Positions 53,949 to 63,995 of a stretch of DNA of 64,000 nt are shown piece after piece (positions within the stretch are counted from its first letter, which is position 1; each line of letters starts with the position of its first letter). Made by a program: the position numbers and the translations under genes. The stretch is from Kosakonia pseudosacchari (GTDB taxonomy: Bacteria > Pseudomonadota > Gammaproteobacteria > Enterobacterales > Enterobacteriaceae). The notes under the pieces are model-generated. The model made no database searches. It saw only the letters and a list, made by a program, of their open reading frames with translations, and was not told the origin of the DNA. Location of the stretch: contig NZ_FXWP01000022.1 of the NCBI RefSeq assembly GCF_900184035.1, positions 62,001 to 126,000 of the forward strand. The letters are read 5' to 3'.

Positions 53949-55139
53949 ATGGAATCCTGGAAGGTCAATCTTATCTCGGTCTGGTTCGGTTGTTTTTTCA
54001 CCGGCCTCGCTATCAGCCAAATTCTACCGTTCTTGCCGTTATATGTTGCGCAACTGGGCGTGACGTCCCATGAAGCGTTGTCGATGTGGTCAGGCTTAAC
54101 GTTCAGTATCACCTTTCTGGTTTCGGCGATTGTTTCGCCCATGTGGGGCAGCCTGGCGGACCGGAAAGGGCGCAAACTGATGCTGTTGCGTGCCTCGCTG
54201 GGGATGGCGATCGCGATTCTGTTGCAGGCGTTTGCTACTAATGTGTGGCAACTGTTGATTCTGCGCGGTGTGATGGGGCTGACCTCTGGCTATATTCCCA
54301 ATGCGATGGCGCTGGTGGCCTCGCAGGTGCCGCGCGAACGGAGCGGCTGGGCGCTGAGTACACTCTCCACGGCGCAGATAAGCGGCGTAATTGGCGGGCC
54401 GCTGATGGGCGGTTTTCTCGCCGACCATGTAGGGCTGCGCATGGTGTTCCTCATCACGGCGATACTGCTGATGGTGAGTTTCCTCGTTACGCTGTTTTTA
54501 ATTAAAGAGGGCGTCAGGCCGACGGTGAAAAAGGGCGATCGTCTGAGCGGCAAAGCGGTGTTCTCGACCTTGCCGTACCCGGCGCTGGTCATCAGTTTGT
54601 TTATTACCACCATGGTCATTCAGTTGTGTAATGGCTCTATCGGCCCGATCCTGGCGCTGTTTATTCAATCGTTGTCACCGCACACCACGAATATTGCTTT
54701 TCTCAGTGGGCTTATCGCCGCTGTGCCCGGTGTCTCGGCGCTGATTTCCGCGCCGCGTCTCGGCAAACTGGGCGATCGCATTGGTACATCGCGCATTTTA
54801 ATGGCGACGATGGCGGTGGCCGTGGTGCTGTTTTTCGCCATGTCGTTTGTCACCTCGCCGCTCCAGCTTGGGATCTTGCGCTTTATGTTGGGCTTTGCCG
54901 ATGGCGCGATGCTGCCCGCCGTGCAGACGTTGTTGCTGAAATACTCCAGCGATCAGGTCACCGGGCGTATTTTCGGTTATAACCAATCGTTTATGTATCT
55001 GGGAAATGTCGCCGGGCCGCTGATGGGGGCGACCGTATCCGCAATGGCGGGTTTCCGTTGGGTATTTGCCGCTACGGCTGTGGTGGTGTTTATTAATCTT
55101 TGGCAATTACTGCTGGCGTTTCGCCGGGTAAAACGCTAA
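53949..55139 (+). CDS. MFS drug efflux transporter, MdtG-like
   Basis: 396 residues with twelve membrane segments. Motif A is [12 protein letters not shown] between helices 2 and 3, and [18 protein letters not shown] repeats the pattern in the second half. It aligns along its length with E. coli MdtG (408 residues; fosfomycin/deoxycholate resistance) as recalled, for example in [20 protein letters not shown]. Since mdtG normally sits elsewhere, this is probably a paralog. The ribosome site is weak. Single gene. Confidence 0.85.
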   Translation: MESWKVNLISVWFGCFFTGLAISQILPFLPLYVAQLGVTSHEALSMWSGLTFSITFLVSAIVSPMWGSLADRKGRKLMLLRASLGMAIAILLQAFATNVWQLLILRGVMGLTSGYIPNAMALVASQVPRERSGWALSTLSTAQISGVIGGPLMGGFLADHVGLRMVFLITAILLMVSFLVTLFLIKEGVRPTVKKGDRLSGKAVFSTLPYPALVISLFITTMVIQLCNGSIGPILALFIQSLSPHTTNIAFLSGLIAAVPGVSALISAPRLGKLGDRIGTSRILMATMAVAVVLFFAMSFVTSPLQLGILRFMLGFADGAMLPAVQTLLLKYSSDQVTGRIFGYNQSFMYLGNVAGPLMGATVSAMAGFRWVFAATAVVVFINLWQLLLAFRRVKR

Positions 55140-55400
55140 CGCAACGGGGCCGAAATAATATAAGTTTGCTTCGGCCTTACTATCGCTTTTTCTTATGAAA
55201 ATAAGCCATGCGCTTTTTTTTATTTGCCGCTAAGCCACTCAAATCATTTGCCTTCGATGCGGGAGAAACGTTTCGTTAACCCTGTTTTTTAAATGACTAT
55301 TACGCGTTGTGAGAAAATCCGCAAAAATAATACATGTATCTACTTTGCAACATCAAAACTCAATGCTAACGTCTTTGAAATCTCGTAAGGAAATAGCGCT

Positions 55401-55661
55401 ATGAAAAATCTCATTGCAGAGTTATTGGTCAAGCTTGCAGAAAAAGAAGAAGAGTCGAAAGAACTGGTCGCTCAAGTTGAAGCGCTGGAAATCGTGGTGA
55501 CCGCGCTGCTGCGCCAGATGGCGACGACGGAACAACAGGCGTTAATTCAGAGTATCGAAGGCGCGCTGGAAGAAGCCCGGCCGGGAACGCACGTTACCCA
55601 TCAGGACGCGGAGTTGTTGCAACAGTATGTAAAAAAGCTTTTAAGGCACCCGCGCAGCTAA
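55401..55661 (+). CDS. iraP: Anti-adaptor protein IraP
   Basis: 86 residues, as in E. coli. IraP binds RssB and so stabilises sigma-S under phosphate starvation. Coiled-coil N-terminus [20 protein letters not shown] and C-terminal [15 protein letters not shown] are conserved. It precedes phoA, as in E. coli. TAAGGAAATAG precedes the ATG. Confidence 0.95.
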   Translation: MKNLIAELLVKLAEKEEESKELVAQVEALEIVVTALLRQMATTEQQALIQSIEGALEEARPGTHVTHQDAELLQQYVKKLLRHPRS

Positions 55662-55682
55662 ACCTCTGACGCGCTGCCTGCA

Positions 55683-55700
55683 CTGTCATATCACTGTCAT
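55683..55700 (+). promoter_or_regulatory. Pho box of phoA
   Basis: CTGTCAT-ATCA-CTGTCAT is a near-perfect pair of PhoB repeats. A -10 element TATAGT (55711-55716) follows 10 bases later, the right distance for class II activation by PhoB. Confidence 0.93.
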
Positions 55701-55763
55701 CTGCGCTACCTATAGTCGCTCTGTTTTATTTTCTTTAAGTATTTGTACATGGAGAATATTAAA

Positions 55764-57179
55764 GTGAAACAGAGCGCATTATTTCTTGCCTTATTACCTC
55801 TGATCTTTACCCCTGCTATTTATGCCGAAACGACGTCGGCACCGGTTCTTGATAATCGTGCTGCTCAGGGGGATATTTCCACGCCCGGCGGTGCGCGCCG
55901 TTTAAGTGGTGACCAAACCGCTGCTCTGCGTGATTCCCTCATTGATAAACCCGCCAAAAATATTATTTTGCTGATTGGCGATGGCATGGGGGATTCTGAA
56001 ATTACCGCCGCGCGAAATTATGCCGAAGGGGCTGGCGGATTCTTTAAAGGTATTGACGCATTACCGCTGACTGGCCAGTACACGCACTATTCGCTGGACA
56101 AAAAAACCGGCAAACCGGATTACGTCACCGATTCCGCCGCGTCTGCCACGGCCTGGAGCACAGGCGTGAAAACCTATAACGGCGCACTCGGCGTCGACAT
56201 TCACGATAAAGATCACACCACCATTCTGGAGATGGCCAAAACCGCCGGTCTGGCGACGGGCAACGTTTCCACTGCGGAACTGCAAGATGCTACGCCCGCC
56301 GCGCTGGTTTCTCACGTTATCTCACGTCGCTGCTACGGCCCGACGGTGACCAGTGAGAAGTGTGCGCTCAACGCGCTGGAGAAAGGCGGTAAAGGTTCGA
56401 TTACCGAACAACTGCTGAACGCCCGCGCGGATGTCACGCTGGGCGGCGGCGCGAAAACCTTTAGCGAAACCGCCACCGCCGGTGAGTGGAAAGGGAAAAC
56501 GCTGCGCGAACAGGCGCAGGCGCGCGGTTACCAGCTGGTTGGCGATGCCTCTACGCTTGCGGCGATCACCGAAGCGAACCAGGATAAACCGCTGCTGGGG
56601 CTGTTCTCTGATGGCAACATGCCGGTGCGCTGGGAAGGGCCAAAAGCCTCGCTGCACGGCAATACTGATAAACCTGCCGTGACCTGTACGCCCAACGCGA
56701 AACGTACCGCCAGCGTGCCAACACTGGCGGCAATGACGGAAAAAGCCATTGATTTGCTGAGCAAAAATGAGAAGGGCTTCTTCCTGCAAGTGGAAGGCGC
56801 GTCTATCGATAAACAGGATCATGCGGCGAACCCGTGCGGTCAGATCGGCGAAACGGTTGATCTCGACGAAGCGGTACAGAAAGCGCTGGAATTTGCCAAA
56901 AAAGATGGCAATACGCTGGTGATCGTTACCGCAGATCACGCCCATGCCAGCCAGATCATTCCGCCAGATACCAAAGCGCCAGGCTTGAGCCAGGCGCTGA
57001 ACACCAAAGACGGCGCGGTAATGGCCATCACTTACGGCAACTCGGAAGAGGAGTCGATGGAGCATACCGGAACGCAGGTTCGTATCGCGGCTTACGGGCC
57101 GCATGCGGGCAACGTGGTGGGGCTGACGGATCAGACCGATCTGTTCTACACCATGAAGGCGGCACTGAATCTGAAGTAA
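55764..57179 (+). CDS. phoA: Alkaline phosphatase PhoA
   Basis: 471 residues from the GTG at 55764, which is the E. coli length and start type; GGAG lies upstream, and an in-frame ATG at 55743 overlaps the promoter-proximal leader. Signal peptide (V)[20 protein letters not shown]. Periplasmic zinc/magnesium dimer that frees phosphate from esters. Active-site Ser in [12 protein letters not shown]; metal ligands in [24 protein letters not shown] and [10 protein letters not shown]. Two disulfides are supported by [13 protein letters not shown] and TC...NPCG. Induced by PhoB. Confidence 0.97.
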   Translation: MKQSALFLALLPLIFTPAIYAETTSAPVLDNRAAQGDISTPGGARRLSGDQTAALRDSLIDKPAKNIILLIGDGMGDSEITAARNYAEGAGGFFKGIDALPLTGQYTHYSLDKKTGKPDYVTDSAASATAWSTGVKTYNGALGVDIHDKDHTTILEMAKTAGLATGNVSTAELQDATPAALVSHVISRRCYGPTVTSEKCALNALEKGGKGSITEQLLNARADVTLGGGAKTFSETATAGEWKGKTLREQAQARGYQLVGDASTLAAITEANQDKPLLGLFSDGNMPVRWEGPKASLHGNTDKPAVTCTPNAKRTASVPTLAAMTEKAIDLLSKNEKGFFLQVEGASIDKQDHAANPCGQIGETVDLDEAVQKALEFAKKDGNTLVIVTADHAHASQIIPPDTKAPGLSQALNTKDGAVMAITYGNSEEESMEHTGTQVRIAAYGPHAGNVVGLTDQTDLFYTMKAALNLK

Positions 57180-57185
57180 CGGCCT

Positions 57186-57219
57186 CCCGGCGGTAAATCT
57201 TTGCTGCCGGGTGGTTTTT
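57186..57219 (+). terminator. Rho-independent terminator of phoA
   Basis: CCCGGCGG and CTGCCGGG pair across AAATCTTTG-type loop, followed by TGGTTTTTT. Confidence 0.8.
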
Positions 57220-57269
57220 TCACCAATTAGTACCATCCTTAAAAGGCACATTAAGAGAAGGATGGTGCT

Positions 57270-57590
57270 ATGAAAATAACATTACTGGTTACCCTCGTTT
57301 TCGGTCTGCTGTTTGTCACGGCGCTGAGCGCCGCTGAAAAAACACTGACCCCGCAACAACAACGTATGACCCTCTGCAATCAACAGGCAACGGCGCAAAC
57401 CCTGGCGGGAGACGCCCGTAAGAAATACATGAGTGACTGCCTGAAAAAAACCAAAACTGAGCCCGGACAAAAAAGCCTGACGCCGCAGCAACAGCGGATG
57501 CGTGAATGTAATGCCCAGGCGACGCAACAATCCCTTAAAGGCGAAGATCGCAGTAAATTTATGAGCGGTTGCCTGAAAAAACCGCAATAA
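57270..57590 (+). CDS. psiF: Phosphate starvation-inducible protein PsiF
   Basis: 106 residues, as in E. coli. Signal peptide MKITLLVTLVFGLLFVTALS, then two repeats of about 38 residues, each starting LTPQQQRM and ending with a Cys near Lys (YMSDCLKK, FMSGCLKK). Function unknown; made in the Pho response in E. coli, where it follows phoA. Here a terminator lies between phoA and psiF, so read-through or a separate promoter is needed. Confidence 0.95.
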   Translation: MKITLLVTLVFGLLFVTALSAAEKTLTPQQQRMTLCNQQATAQTLAGDARKKYMSDCLKKTKTEPGQKSLTPQQQRMRECNAQATQQSLKGEDRSKFMSGCLKKPQ

Positions 57591-57596
57591 CGCAGC

Positions 57597-57627
57597 GGGT
57601 GAGCAGCGCGTTTGCTCACCCTTTTTT
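57597..57627 (+). terminator. Rho-independent terminator of psiF
   Basis: GGGTGAGCA and TGCTCACCC pair around GCGCGTT-type loop, then six T. Confidence 0.9.
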
Positions 57628-57770
57628 CGGAATTTTCCCCGTCTTTTTGCCCGTCCGCTAATCTCTGCCAGGCTTACTTTGTGAGCTTCGTTTTATTTTT
57701 CCTTTTCCTCGTGGTTGTGCGCTGTCTGGCGTTACGCCCGTTTTCGCAACACTGACACGGGAGCAAAGTG

Positions 57771-59294
57771 ATGAACTATCAATATGTTACTGAACTGAAT
57801 GCCTTGCCGGAAAGCCAACCGGTCAAAGTGGATGTCGCGGGCACCTCAATGATCCTTATCCGCACCGGGGCAAAAGTCCGCGCCTTTCAGAGTAAATGCC
57901 CGCACGCAGGCGGGCCGCTGGAGAAAGGGGCCGTATGCGATGGCAAACTGGTCTGCCCGTGGCATAAAGCCGCGTTTGATATCACCAATGGCGAATGGCG
58001 CGAACCGTTGGCGCTGCAAAACCTCAAGCAGTACCCGGTGATGCTTGAGCAGAATCGTGTGCTGGTGAACCCGCGTCCACTTTCTCCCGCCAGCCACTCA
58101 CTTATCCGCGGCGAGCGTCCGCAAACCGCCGTGATCCTGGGAACTGGCGCGGCAGGCAGCGCGGCGGCGATGACGCTGCGTGACGCCGGATTTAACGGCC
58201 AGCTGGTATTGATCGATAAAGAAGATGATGCGCCCTACGATCGCACCGCGCTGAGTAAATTCGTTCCGGCGGGAAAAATGAAAATCAGTGACGTTCCCCA
58301 TTTGCTGGACAGCGCCTTTTACAGCCAGCCTGGCGTCGAAAGCCTGCGTGAAGAGGTGGCGAATATTGATTGCCACGCTCACCAGCTTACGCTTGCCGGT
58401 GGCCGACAAATCGCCTTTGACAAGCTACTGCTGGCCACCGGCGGCCAGCCAGTGTGGCCGGATATCCCTGGCAATCACCTGGCGGGCGTGCATGTACTGC
58501 GTGGTATCCACCAGGCCGAGAGTTTGCTCAATGAAGTGGAACAGGAGCAGCAACTGGTAGTGATCGGTAACAGCTTTATCGCCATGGAGCTGGCGGCGGC
58601 GCTGCGCAATCAGGATATCGATGTGACGGTGCTGTCGCGCCATGCACTGCCGTTTGTACCGCAGTTTGGTGAGGAGATGGGCCGGTATTTTATGAATCTG
58701 CATAAACAGAATGGCGTCAAGTTTGTTACCGGCGAACCGGCTGCGCTGGAGGGGAACGGCCATGTGCAGAGCATAACGTTAAAAGATGGCCGTTCAGTGC
58801 CAGCCCACGTGGTGGTGTTTGCCACGGGAGTGCAACCGGTGACTGACATGGCGCACGACCTGCCCCATGAAAAAGATGGCAGCCTGACGGTGGATGAAAC
58901 GTTAAGCGCGGCACCGGATGTCTGGGCGGTAGGAGATATCGCCAGCTACCCGGCACCGGAAGGGCGTCGGCGTATTGAACACTGGCGTGTGGCGCAGCAG
59001 CAGGGGCGGCTCGCCGCGCTGAATATGCTGGGTGAACAGCATACCTTTGATCGGGTGCCCTTTTTCTGGACGACTCACTTCGGTAACCGCTTTGAATACC
59101 TCGGTTATACCCGTGAGTGGGACAGCATGAAAATGCTGGGATCGTTTGATAATAAACGTTTTGCCGTACTCTACGGCGAAGCGGGCATACTGAAAGCGGT
59201 GCTGAGTTGCGGCGAGTACAGTGAAACGGCGGGTTTACTGCTGAAAATGCAGCAACCAATCAGCATGCAAGCCGCCAGCGAAATGCTGGCCTGA
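57771..59294 (+). CDS. Rieske [2Fe-2S] / FAD-dependent pyridine-nucleotide disulfide-type reductase
   Basis: 507 residues. N-terminal Rieske domain with Cys43-Pro-His45 in KCPHAGGP and Cys62-Pro-Trp-His65 in VCPWHKAAF; then an FAD/NAD reductase: VILGTGAAGSAAAMTLRDAG, LLLATGGQPVWPDIPG, LVVIGNSFIAMELAAALRNQ and DVWAVGDIASYP, and a C-terminal dimerisation-type domain. The layout equals that of AIFM3-like and some ferredoxin reductases. Partner and substrate are unknown; the cluster could pass electrons between NAD(P)H and an oxygenase or act alone. ATG at 57771, with GGGAG 7 bases upstream. Inserted between psiF and proC relative to E. coli. Confidence 0.88.
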   Translation: MNYQYVTELNALPESQPVKVDVAGTSMILIRTGAKVRAFQSKCPHAGGPLEKGAVCDGKLVCPWHKAAFDITNGEWREPLALQNLKQYPVMLEQNRVLVNPRPLSPASHSLIRGERPQTAVILGTGAAGSAAAMTLRDAGFNGQLVLIDKEDDAPYDRTALSKFVPAGKMKISDVPHLLDSAFYSQPGVESLREEVANIDCHAHQLTLAGGRQIAFDKLLLATGGQPVWPDIPGNHLAGVHVLRGIHQAESLLNEVEQEQQLVVIGNSFIAMELAAALRNQDIDVTVLSRHALPFVPQFGEEMGRYFMNLHKQNGVKFVTGEPAALEGNGHVQSITLKDGRSVPAHVVVFATGVQPVTDMAHDLPHEKDGSLTVDETLSAAPDVWAVGDIASYPAPEGRRRIEHWRVAQQQGRLAALNMLGEQHTFDRVPFFWTTHFGNRFEYLGYTREWDSMKMLGSFDNKRFAVLYGEAGILKAVLSCGEYSETAGLLLKMQQPISMQAASEMLA

Positions 59295-59298
59295 GAGT

Positions 59299-59325
59299 TG
59301 CGCCACGCGGATTTTGCGTGGCGCA
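59299..59325. terminator. Hairpin between convergent Rieske-reductase gene and proC
   Basis: TGCGCCACGC and GCGTGGCGCA pair perfectly over a 7-base loop in the 36 bp between convergent stops. Confidence 0.65.
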
Positions 59326-59330
59326 TTGCC

Positions 59331-60137
59331 TTAGCTGCTCAGCTTGTCAGATTTCGCCATACAAGCGGCAATGGCTTCGATCACCGCCGAGCGGAAACCT
59401 TTCTCTTCCAGCACTTTTACCGCCTCAATGGTGGTGCCGCCAGGCGAGCAGACCATATCTTTTAACTCGCCCGGATGCTTACCGGTTTCCAGCACCATTT
59501 TCGCGGAACCCATTACCGCCTGCGCGGCAAATTTATAGGCCTGCGCGCGCGGCATCCCGCCCAGTACTGCAGCATCGGCCATGGCTTCAATAAACATAAA
59601 CACATACGCCGGAGCCGAACCGCTGACGCCCACCACCGGATGGATCATCGGTTCGGCAATCACTTCTGCTTCACCAAAGCAGCGGAAGATGTTCAGCACA
59701 TCGGCGGTATCTTCCGGCGTCACCAGCGCGTTAGGCGTCACGGAAGTCATCCCGGCATTCACCAGCGACGGTGTGTTAGGCATCGCGCGGATGATTTTGC
59801 GGTCGTGGCCGAGCGCGCGAGCTAACTGATCAAGCGTAACGCCGGCGGCGATGGAGACCACCAGCGTCTCTTTGTTCAGGCTGGAGGCGATATCGTTAAG
59901 CACTTTCACCATAATGTTCGGCTTCACGGCACCAAAGACGATATCGGCAATCTGCGCCACTTCCTGCGCGCTTTGCGCGGCGTTCACGCCAAACTGGTCA
60001 TGCAGGGCAGCCACTTTATCCGGCGACGGGGTATACACCCAGATTTGCCCCGGCAGCACCTGGCCGCTGGCAATCAGGCCGCCAACAATCGCTTTTCCCA
60101 TGTTACCGCAGCCGATAAAACCGATTTTCTTCTCCAT
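59331..60137 (-). CDS. proC: Pyrroline-5-carboxylate reductase ProC
   Basis: 268 residues (269 in E. coli). Last step of proline synthesis, NADPH-dependent. Rossmann start KIGFIGCGNMGKAIVGGLIA; MPNTPSLVNAGMTSVTPNAL and VGVSGSAPAYVFMFIEAMAD are the substrate and dimer regions; KDMVCSPGGTTIEAVKVLEE is the family signature. The ATG at 60137 is the family start; the long upstream frame to 60488 overlaps yaiI and is not coding. Divergent from yaiI. Confidence 0.97.
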   Translation of the reverse strand: MEKKIGFIGCGNMGKAIVGGLIASGQVLPGQIWVYTPSPDKVAALHDQFGVNAAQSAQEVAQIADIVFGAVKPNIMVKVLNDIASSLNKETLVVSIAAGVTLDQLARALGHDRKIIRAMPNTPSLVNAGMTSVTPNALVTPEDTADVLNIFRCFGEAEVIAEPMIHPVVGVSGSAPAYVFMFIEAMADAAVLGGMPRAQAYKFAAQAVMGSAKMVLETGKHPGELKDMVCSPGGTTIEAVKVLEEKGFRSAVIEAIAACMAKSDKLSS

Positions 60138-60270
60138 CACATCCGTCTCTCTGCTTGTAAATGTTTGTGCGATATAGCTTAACGTGGATTGGCGGCGAGG
60201 GCGAAAGGATCTCTCCTTTCCCCGACAGGAAATTAAAGCGACAATGCGCCGCAAACAGAAAGGAGTAACG

Positions 60271-60732
60271 ATGGCGATTTGGGTTGATGCGGACGCCTGT
60301 CCGAACGTAATCAAAGAGATTTTATTCCGCGCCGCCGAACGCACACAGACGCCGTTAACGCTGGTCGCGAACCAAAACCTGCGCGTGCCGCCGTCGCGGG
60401 TGATCCGTTCCATCAGAGTGCCTGCGGGTTTTGACGTTGCCGACAATGAAATTGTCCGGCTGTGCGAGGCCGGTGATTTGGTGATCACGGCGGATATTCC
60501 ACTGGCAGCGGAAGTGCTGGCAAAAGGCGCGGCGGCGCTGAACCCACGCGGTGAACGCTATAGCGAGGCAACCATTCGCGAAAAGCTGACGATGCGCGAT
60601 TTTATGGATACCCTGCGCGCCAGCGGTATTCAAACCGGTGGCCCGGACAGCCTGTCACAACGGGATCGCCAGCAATTCGCCGCCGAGCTGGATAAATGGC
60701 TGCTGGCCGACAAGCGCCGCCAGGGCGAGTAA
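60271..60732 (+). CDS. yaiI: YaiI (UPF0178/DUF188) protein
   Basis: 153 residues (152 in E. coli), of unknown function, PIN-like fold suggested by the acidic start [16 protein letters not shown] and [29 protein letters not shown] stretch [20 protein letters not shown] is conserved. AAAGGAG precedes the ATG at 60271; the ORF could be extended to 60184 but without support. Confidence 0.93.
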   Translation: MAIWVDADACPNVIKEILFRAAERTQTPLTLVANQNLRVPPSRVIRSIRVPAGFDVADNEIVRLCEAGDLVITADIPLAAEVLAKGAAALNPRGERYSEATIREKLTMRDFMDTLRASGIQTGGPDSLSQRDRQQFAAELDKWLLADKRRQGE

Positions 60733-60901
60733 ATTCTGCGCATCCCCGCATGATGTGTTACTGTTTGCCGCCTTGCGGGCTTGCCAGCCTGTGTTACATT
60801 CAGTAAGGTTGCCGCGACACGTACTGCCATAGAATGTTTACAGAGGAAACCCGGATTCACTCTGGTTTTCCCTGAGCTTTTTACCGACGCAGACATAAAA
60901 G

Positions 60902-60919
60902 TGTAACGTTAATTTTACG
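60902..60919 (+). promoter_or_regulatory. TyrR box upstream of aroL
   Basis: TGTAACGTTAATTTTACG fits the TyrR pattern TGTAAA-N6-TTTACA with one mismatch per half. A TrpR-like half-site, CGTACTAGTTTGG, begins at 60928. aroL of E. coli is known to be repressed by both TyrR and TrpR. Confidence 0.75.
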
Positions 60920-61003
60920 ATGAATTTCGTACTAGTTTGGTGATAATATCGCTGTCTTATTTTCCGTCCTGCGCAGTGCAGGACCCGGAGGGAACACCTG
61001 CTC

Positions 61004-61528
61004 ATGACGCTCCCCATTTTTCTTATCGGCGCACGTGGTTGCGGTAAATCGACAGTTGGCCGGGCGCTGGCGCTGGCGCAGGGGTGCCAGTTTATCGATA
61101 CCGATTACTGGTTGCAGGAAAATGCCCAACAGACCATCGCAGCGATGGTTGAACAGGAAGGGTGGGATGGTTTTCGCGCACGGGAAACTGCCGCGCTGGA
61201 AGCGGTTAGTGCGCCATCACGCGTGGTGGCGACTGGCGGCGGGATTATCCTTAGTGAATACAACCGCCGTTTTATGCACGAACACGGCGTGGTGATTTAT
61301 CTTTGCGCACCGGTTGATGTGCTGGCTGACCGGCTGGAGGCTTTTCCCGAGGAGGGGCAACGCCCGACGTTAACCGGTAAGCCCATCAGCGAAGAGGTCA
61401 GTGAAGTGCTGGCGCAGCGTGACGCGTTGTATCGTGAAGCCGCGCATTATGTGGTGGATGCGGCGCAGTCGCCGGATAAGGTGGTGTCTGATATTGAAGC
61501 GGCATTACAACTGGCGCGCGCCAGTTAG
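61004..61528 (+). CDS. aroL: Shikimate kinase II AroL
   Basis: 174 residues, as in E. coli. Phosphorylates shikimate at the 3-position with ATP. Walker A is [11 protein letters not shown]; shikimate-binding Asp and Arg residues are in [11 protein letters not shown] and [26 protein letters not shown] is the Gly-Gly loop, and [13 protein letters not shown] the lid region. First gene of the aroL-yaiA-aroM cluster, under TyrR/TrpR-like sites. Confidence 0.96.
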   Translation: MTLPIFLIGARGCGKSTVGRALALAQGCQFIDTDYWLQENAQQTIAAMVEQEGWDGFRARETAALEAVSAPSRVVATGGGIILSEYNRRFMHEHGVVIYLCAPVDVLADRLEAFPEEGQRPTLTGKPISEEVSEVLAQRDALYREAAHYVVDAAQSPDKVVSDIEAALQLARAS

Positions 61529-61578
61529 CGAAACGTTTGTCTATACTTATTGCTCGACCCGCAAAATGAGGAAGAGCT

Positions 61579-61770
61579 ATGCCGACTAAACCGCCATATC
61601 CGCGTGAAGCCCGTGTTGTCGCCGTTGAAAAAGGGGCGAATGGCCCGACTGTTACCTGGTATGAACTGCGCGCCGACCATCCGAAACCGGATACCTTAAT
61701 TAGCGAACACCCCACCGAGCAGGAAGCTCTGGACGCCAAACGGCGTTATGAAGATCCGGACAAAAGTTAA
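61579..61770 (+). CDS. yaiA: YaiA family protein
   Basis: 63 residues, same as E. coli YaiA: starts [20 protein letters not shown] and ends [11 protein letters not shown]. Small soluble protein of unknown function with the conserved [20 protein letters not shown] stretch. GAAGAGC precedes the ATG; lies 50 bp after aroL and is probably in the same transcript. Confidence 0.94.
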   Translation: MPTKPPYPREARVVAVEKGANGPTVTWYELRADHPKPDTLISEHPTEQEALDAKRRYEDPDKS

Positions 61771-61903
61771 GCCGGATCTCGCAGGCTGGATGATTTCCTG
61801 AACATTACAAAAAAGGATCTACATCACGTTTTTAAACTGGCTAAATAATAGTCAGTGGTTACTCTTTTATGGTTACTGGAATTTATATGAACACAGGAGT
61901 GGC

Positions 61904-61954
61904 ATGTTCTCTTTACACAACAGCCGTCAAAACGGCGTGATTGAGAGCGAATAA
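61904..61954 (+). CDS. Candidate leader peptide or small protein upstream of aroM, 16 residues
   Basis: ATG at 61904 follows AGGAG at 5 bases and encodes MFSLHNSRQNGVIESE, then TAA, 33 bp before aroM. A competing frame starts at ATG 61888 and overlaps it. There is no run of aromatic codons, so a classic attenuator is unlikely. Coding status rests on the ribosome site alone. Confidence 0.4.
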   Translation: MFSLHNSRQNGVIESE

Positions 61955-61987
61955 GAACAAGCAGTGATGAAAGGCGGAAAGTAAAAA

Positions 61988-62665
61988 ATGAGTGCGTCCT
62001 TGGCGATCCTCACCATTGGTGTGGTGCCGGTAAAAGAGATTTTTCCGCTCCTCGCGGAACACGTTTCAGAAGAGCAGATTACACATCTCAGCCTGCTGGG
62101 CAAAATGGATCCGGAAGAGGTGCGCCGTGAATACGCCGTTGATGCCGGGGAGCACGCCATTCCCACGCGATTACGCGATGACAGCCTTGGGATGGTTTCC
62201 CGCGAAAAAGTGGAGCGCGATCTCCAGGGCGTTATCGAAGTGCTGGATAACCAGGGCTACGATGTCATTTTGTTGATGAGCACGGCGGATATTCGCGGTT
62301 TTGTTGCCCGTAACGCGATTCTGGTTGAGCCACAGCGCATCATTCCGCCCCTGGTCGCTTCCATTGTTGACGGGCATCAGGTGGGCGTCATTGTGCCCAT
62401 TCCCGAACTCATGGCCCAGCAAAAGAAAAAATGGCAAGTGCTGGAAAATGAACCTTACTACGCGCTGGCGCATCCTTACCTGGCAACAGAACAGGAATTA
62501 ATTGAAGCGGGTAAAGGGCTTATTGAGCGCGGCGCGGATGTGTTGATGCTGGATTGTCTTGGTTTCCACCAGTATCACCGCGATTTGCTGCAAAAAGCGC
62601 TGGATGTGCCCGTTTTGTTATCGAATGTGCTGGCCGCACGGCTGGCATCAGAACTGCTGGTTTAG
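61988..62665 (+). CDS. aroM: AroM protein
   Basis: 225 residues, as in E. coli. AroM family, related in fold to Asp/Glu racemases; activity unknown, expressed with aroL under TyrR in E. coli. Conserved: [39 protein letters not shown] stretch, and [29 protein letters not shown] precedes the ATG at some distance. Separated from yaiA by 217 bp. Confidence 0.94.
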   Translation: MSASLAILTIGVVPVKEIFPLLAEHVSEEQITHLSLLGKMDPEEVRREYAVDAGEHAIPTRLRDDSLGMVSREKVERDLQGVIEVLDNQGYDVILLMSTADIRGFVARNAILVEPQRIIPPLVASIVDGHQVGVIVPIPELMAQQKKKWQVLENEPYYALAHPYLATEQELIEAGKGLIERGADVLMLDCLGFHQYHRDLLQKALDVPVLLSNVLAARLASELLV

Positions 62666-62717
62666 GCCCGCAATCGTGTGAATTTCTCGTGACAGAAGCA
62701 AAGCCCGGCCTCTATAG

Positions 62718-63038
<321 letters not shown>

Positions 63039-63044
63039 TGCAAA

Positions 63045-63067
63045 ACGCCCGGAAAACCCGGGCGTTT
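63045..63067. terminator. Bidirectional terminator between ppnP and rdgC
   Basis: ACGCCCGG and CCGGGCGT pair over AAAAC-type loop, with TTTGTCTG following on the plus strand and TTTTGCAT on the minus strand. Confidence 0.8.
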
Positions 63068-63083
63068 GTCTGTGGAGAAATGG

Positions 63084-63995
63084 TTAGCGCTGCGCCTCGC
63101 CGCCTAAGCCTTCCACCAGGTTTTGAATCAACGCCGCCAGCTCGCCGGTCATCAGAATAAAATCGGCATCGAATCGCTGAGCGAAATCTTCTCTGTCGAT
63201 ATCTTCATTCTGATCGCGCAGTTCATCGCAGAATTTCAGGCGTTTTACGGAACCGTCATCGCACATCAGGAACTGGATACGCTGCTGCCAGTCGAGCGCC
63301 AGCTTGGTGACCACTTTGCCCGCCTCAATGTGTACGGCAATTTCATCACTCACCAGATCCTGTTTTTTCGCACGGATCACGCCGCCATCTTCCAGCATCG
63401 CTTTCAGTTCTGCTTCGTCCAGCAACTGGAAACCCTGCGCCACCGTGCCGGAACGTACCCATTCGGTCAGCGTCAGTTCGATAGGATTTTCCATCGCCAG
63501 CGGTACGACCGGCAGCGAGCCGAGGCTTTTTCGCAGCAGCGCCAGCGTGTCTTCCGCTTTTTTGGCACTGGCGCAATCAACCATAATCAGACCATTCACG
63601 GTGTCGATCCACATCATGGTCTGGCTGAAACGGCTGAACGCACGCGGCAGCAAGGAGTGCAGCACTTCGTCTTTCAGCGAATCTTTTTCGGTTTTTTTCA
63701 GCTTGCGACCCTGCTCGGCTTCAAGACGGGAAATTTTCGCTTCCAGCGCTTGCTTGACCACAGGTGTTGGCAGAATTTTTTCTTCTTTACGCGCGCAGAT
63801 AATAATCTGACCGTTGGCGGTATGGGTCAGCGCGTCGCTGTGTGAACCCATCGGTGGAACCCATCCGGTTTTCGCCATATCCTGACTACCGCATGGAGTA
63901 AACGATAGTGGGGCAAGCTGTTTTTCCATCTCTTCCGCACGCAGCGCAACATCGCGGCTGAGACGGTATACCATTAAATTTTTGAACCACAGCAT
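63084..63995 (-). CDS. rdgC: Recombination-associated protein RdgC
   Basis: 303 residues, as in E. coli. Ring-shaped dimer that binds double-stranded DNA without sequence preference and moderates RecA. Starts [20 protein letters not shown]; conserved [20 protein letters not shown] and [14 protein letters not shown] C-terminus. Only five bases of upstream DNA are in the window, so its promoter is not visible. Confidence 0.97.
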   Translation of the reverse strand: MLWFKNLMVYRLSRDVALRAEEMEKQLAPLSFTPCGSQDMAKTGWVPPMGSHSDALTHTANGQIIICARKEEKILPTPVVKQALEAKISRLEAEQGRKLKKTEKDSLKDEVLHSLLPRAFSRFSQTMMWIDTVNGLIMVDCASAKKAEDTLALLRKSLGSLPVVPLAMENPIELTLTEWVRSGTVAQGFQLLDEAELKAMLEDGGVIRAKKQDLVSDEIAVHIEAGKVVTKLALDWQQRIQFLMCDDGSVKRLKFCDELRDQNEDIDREDFAQRFDADFILMTGELAALIQNLVEGLGGEAQR

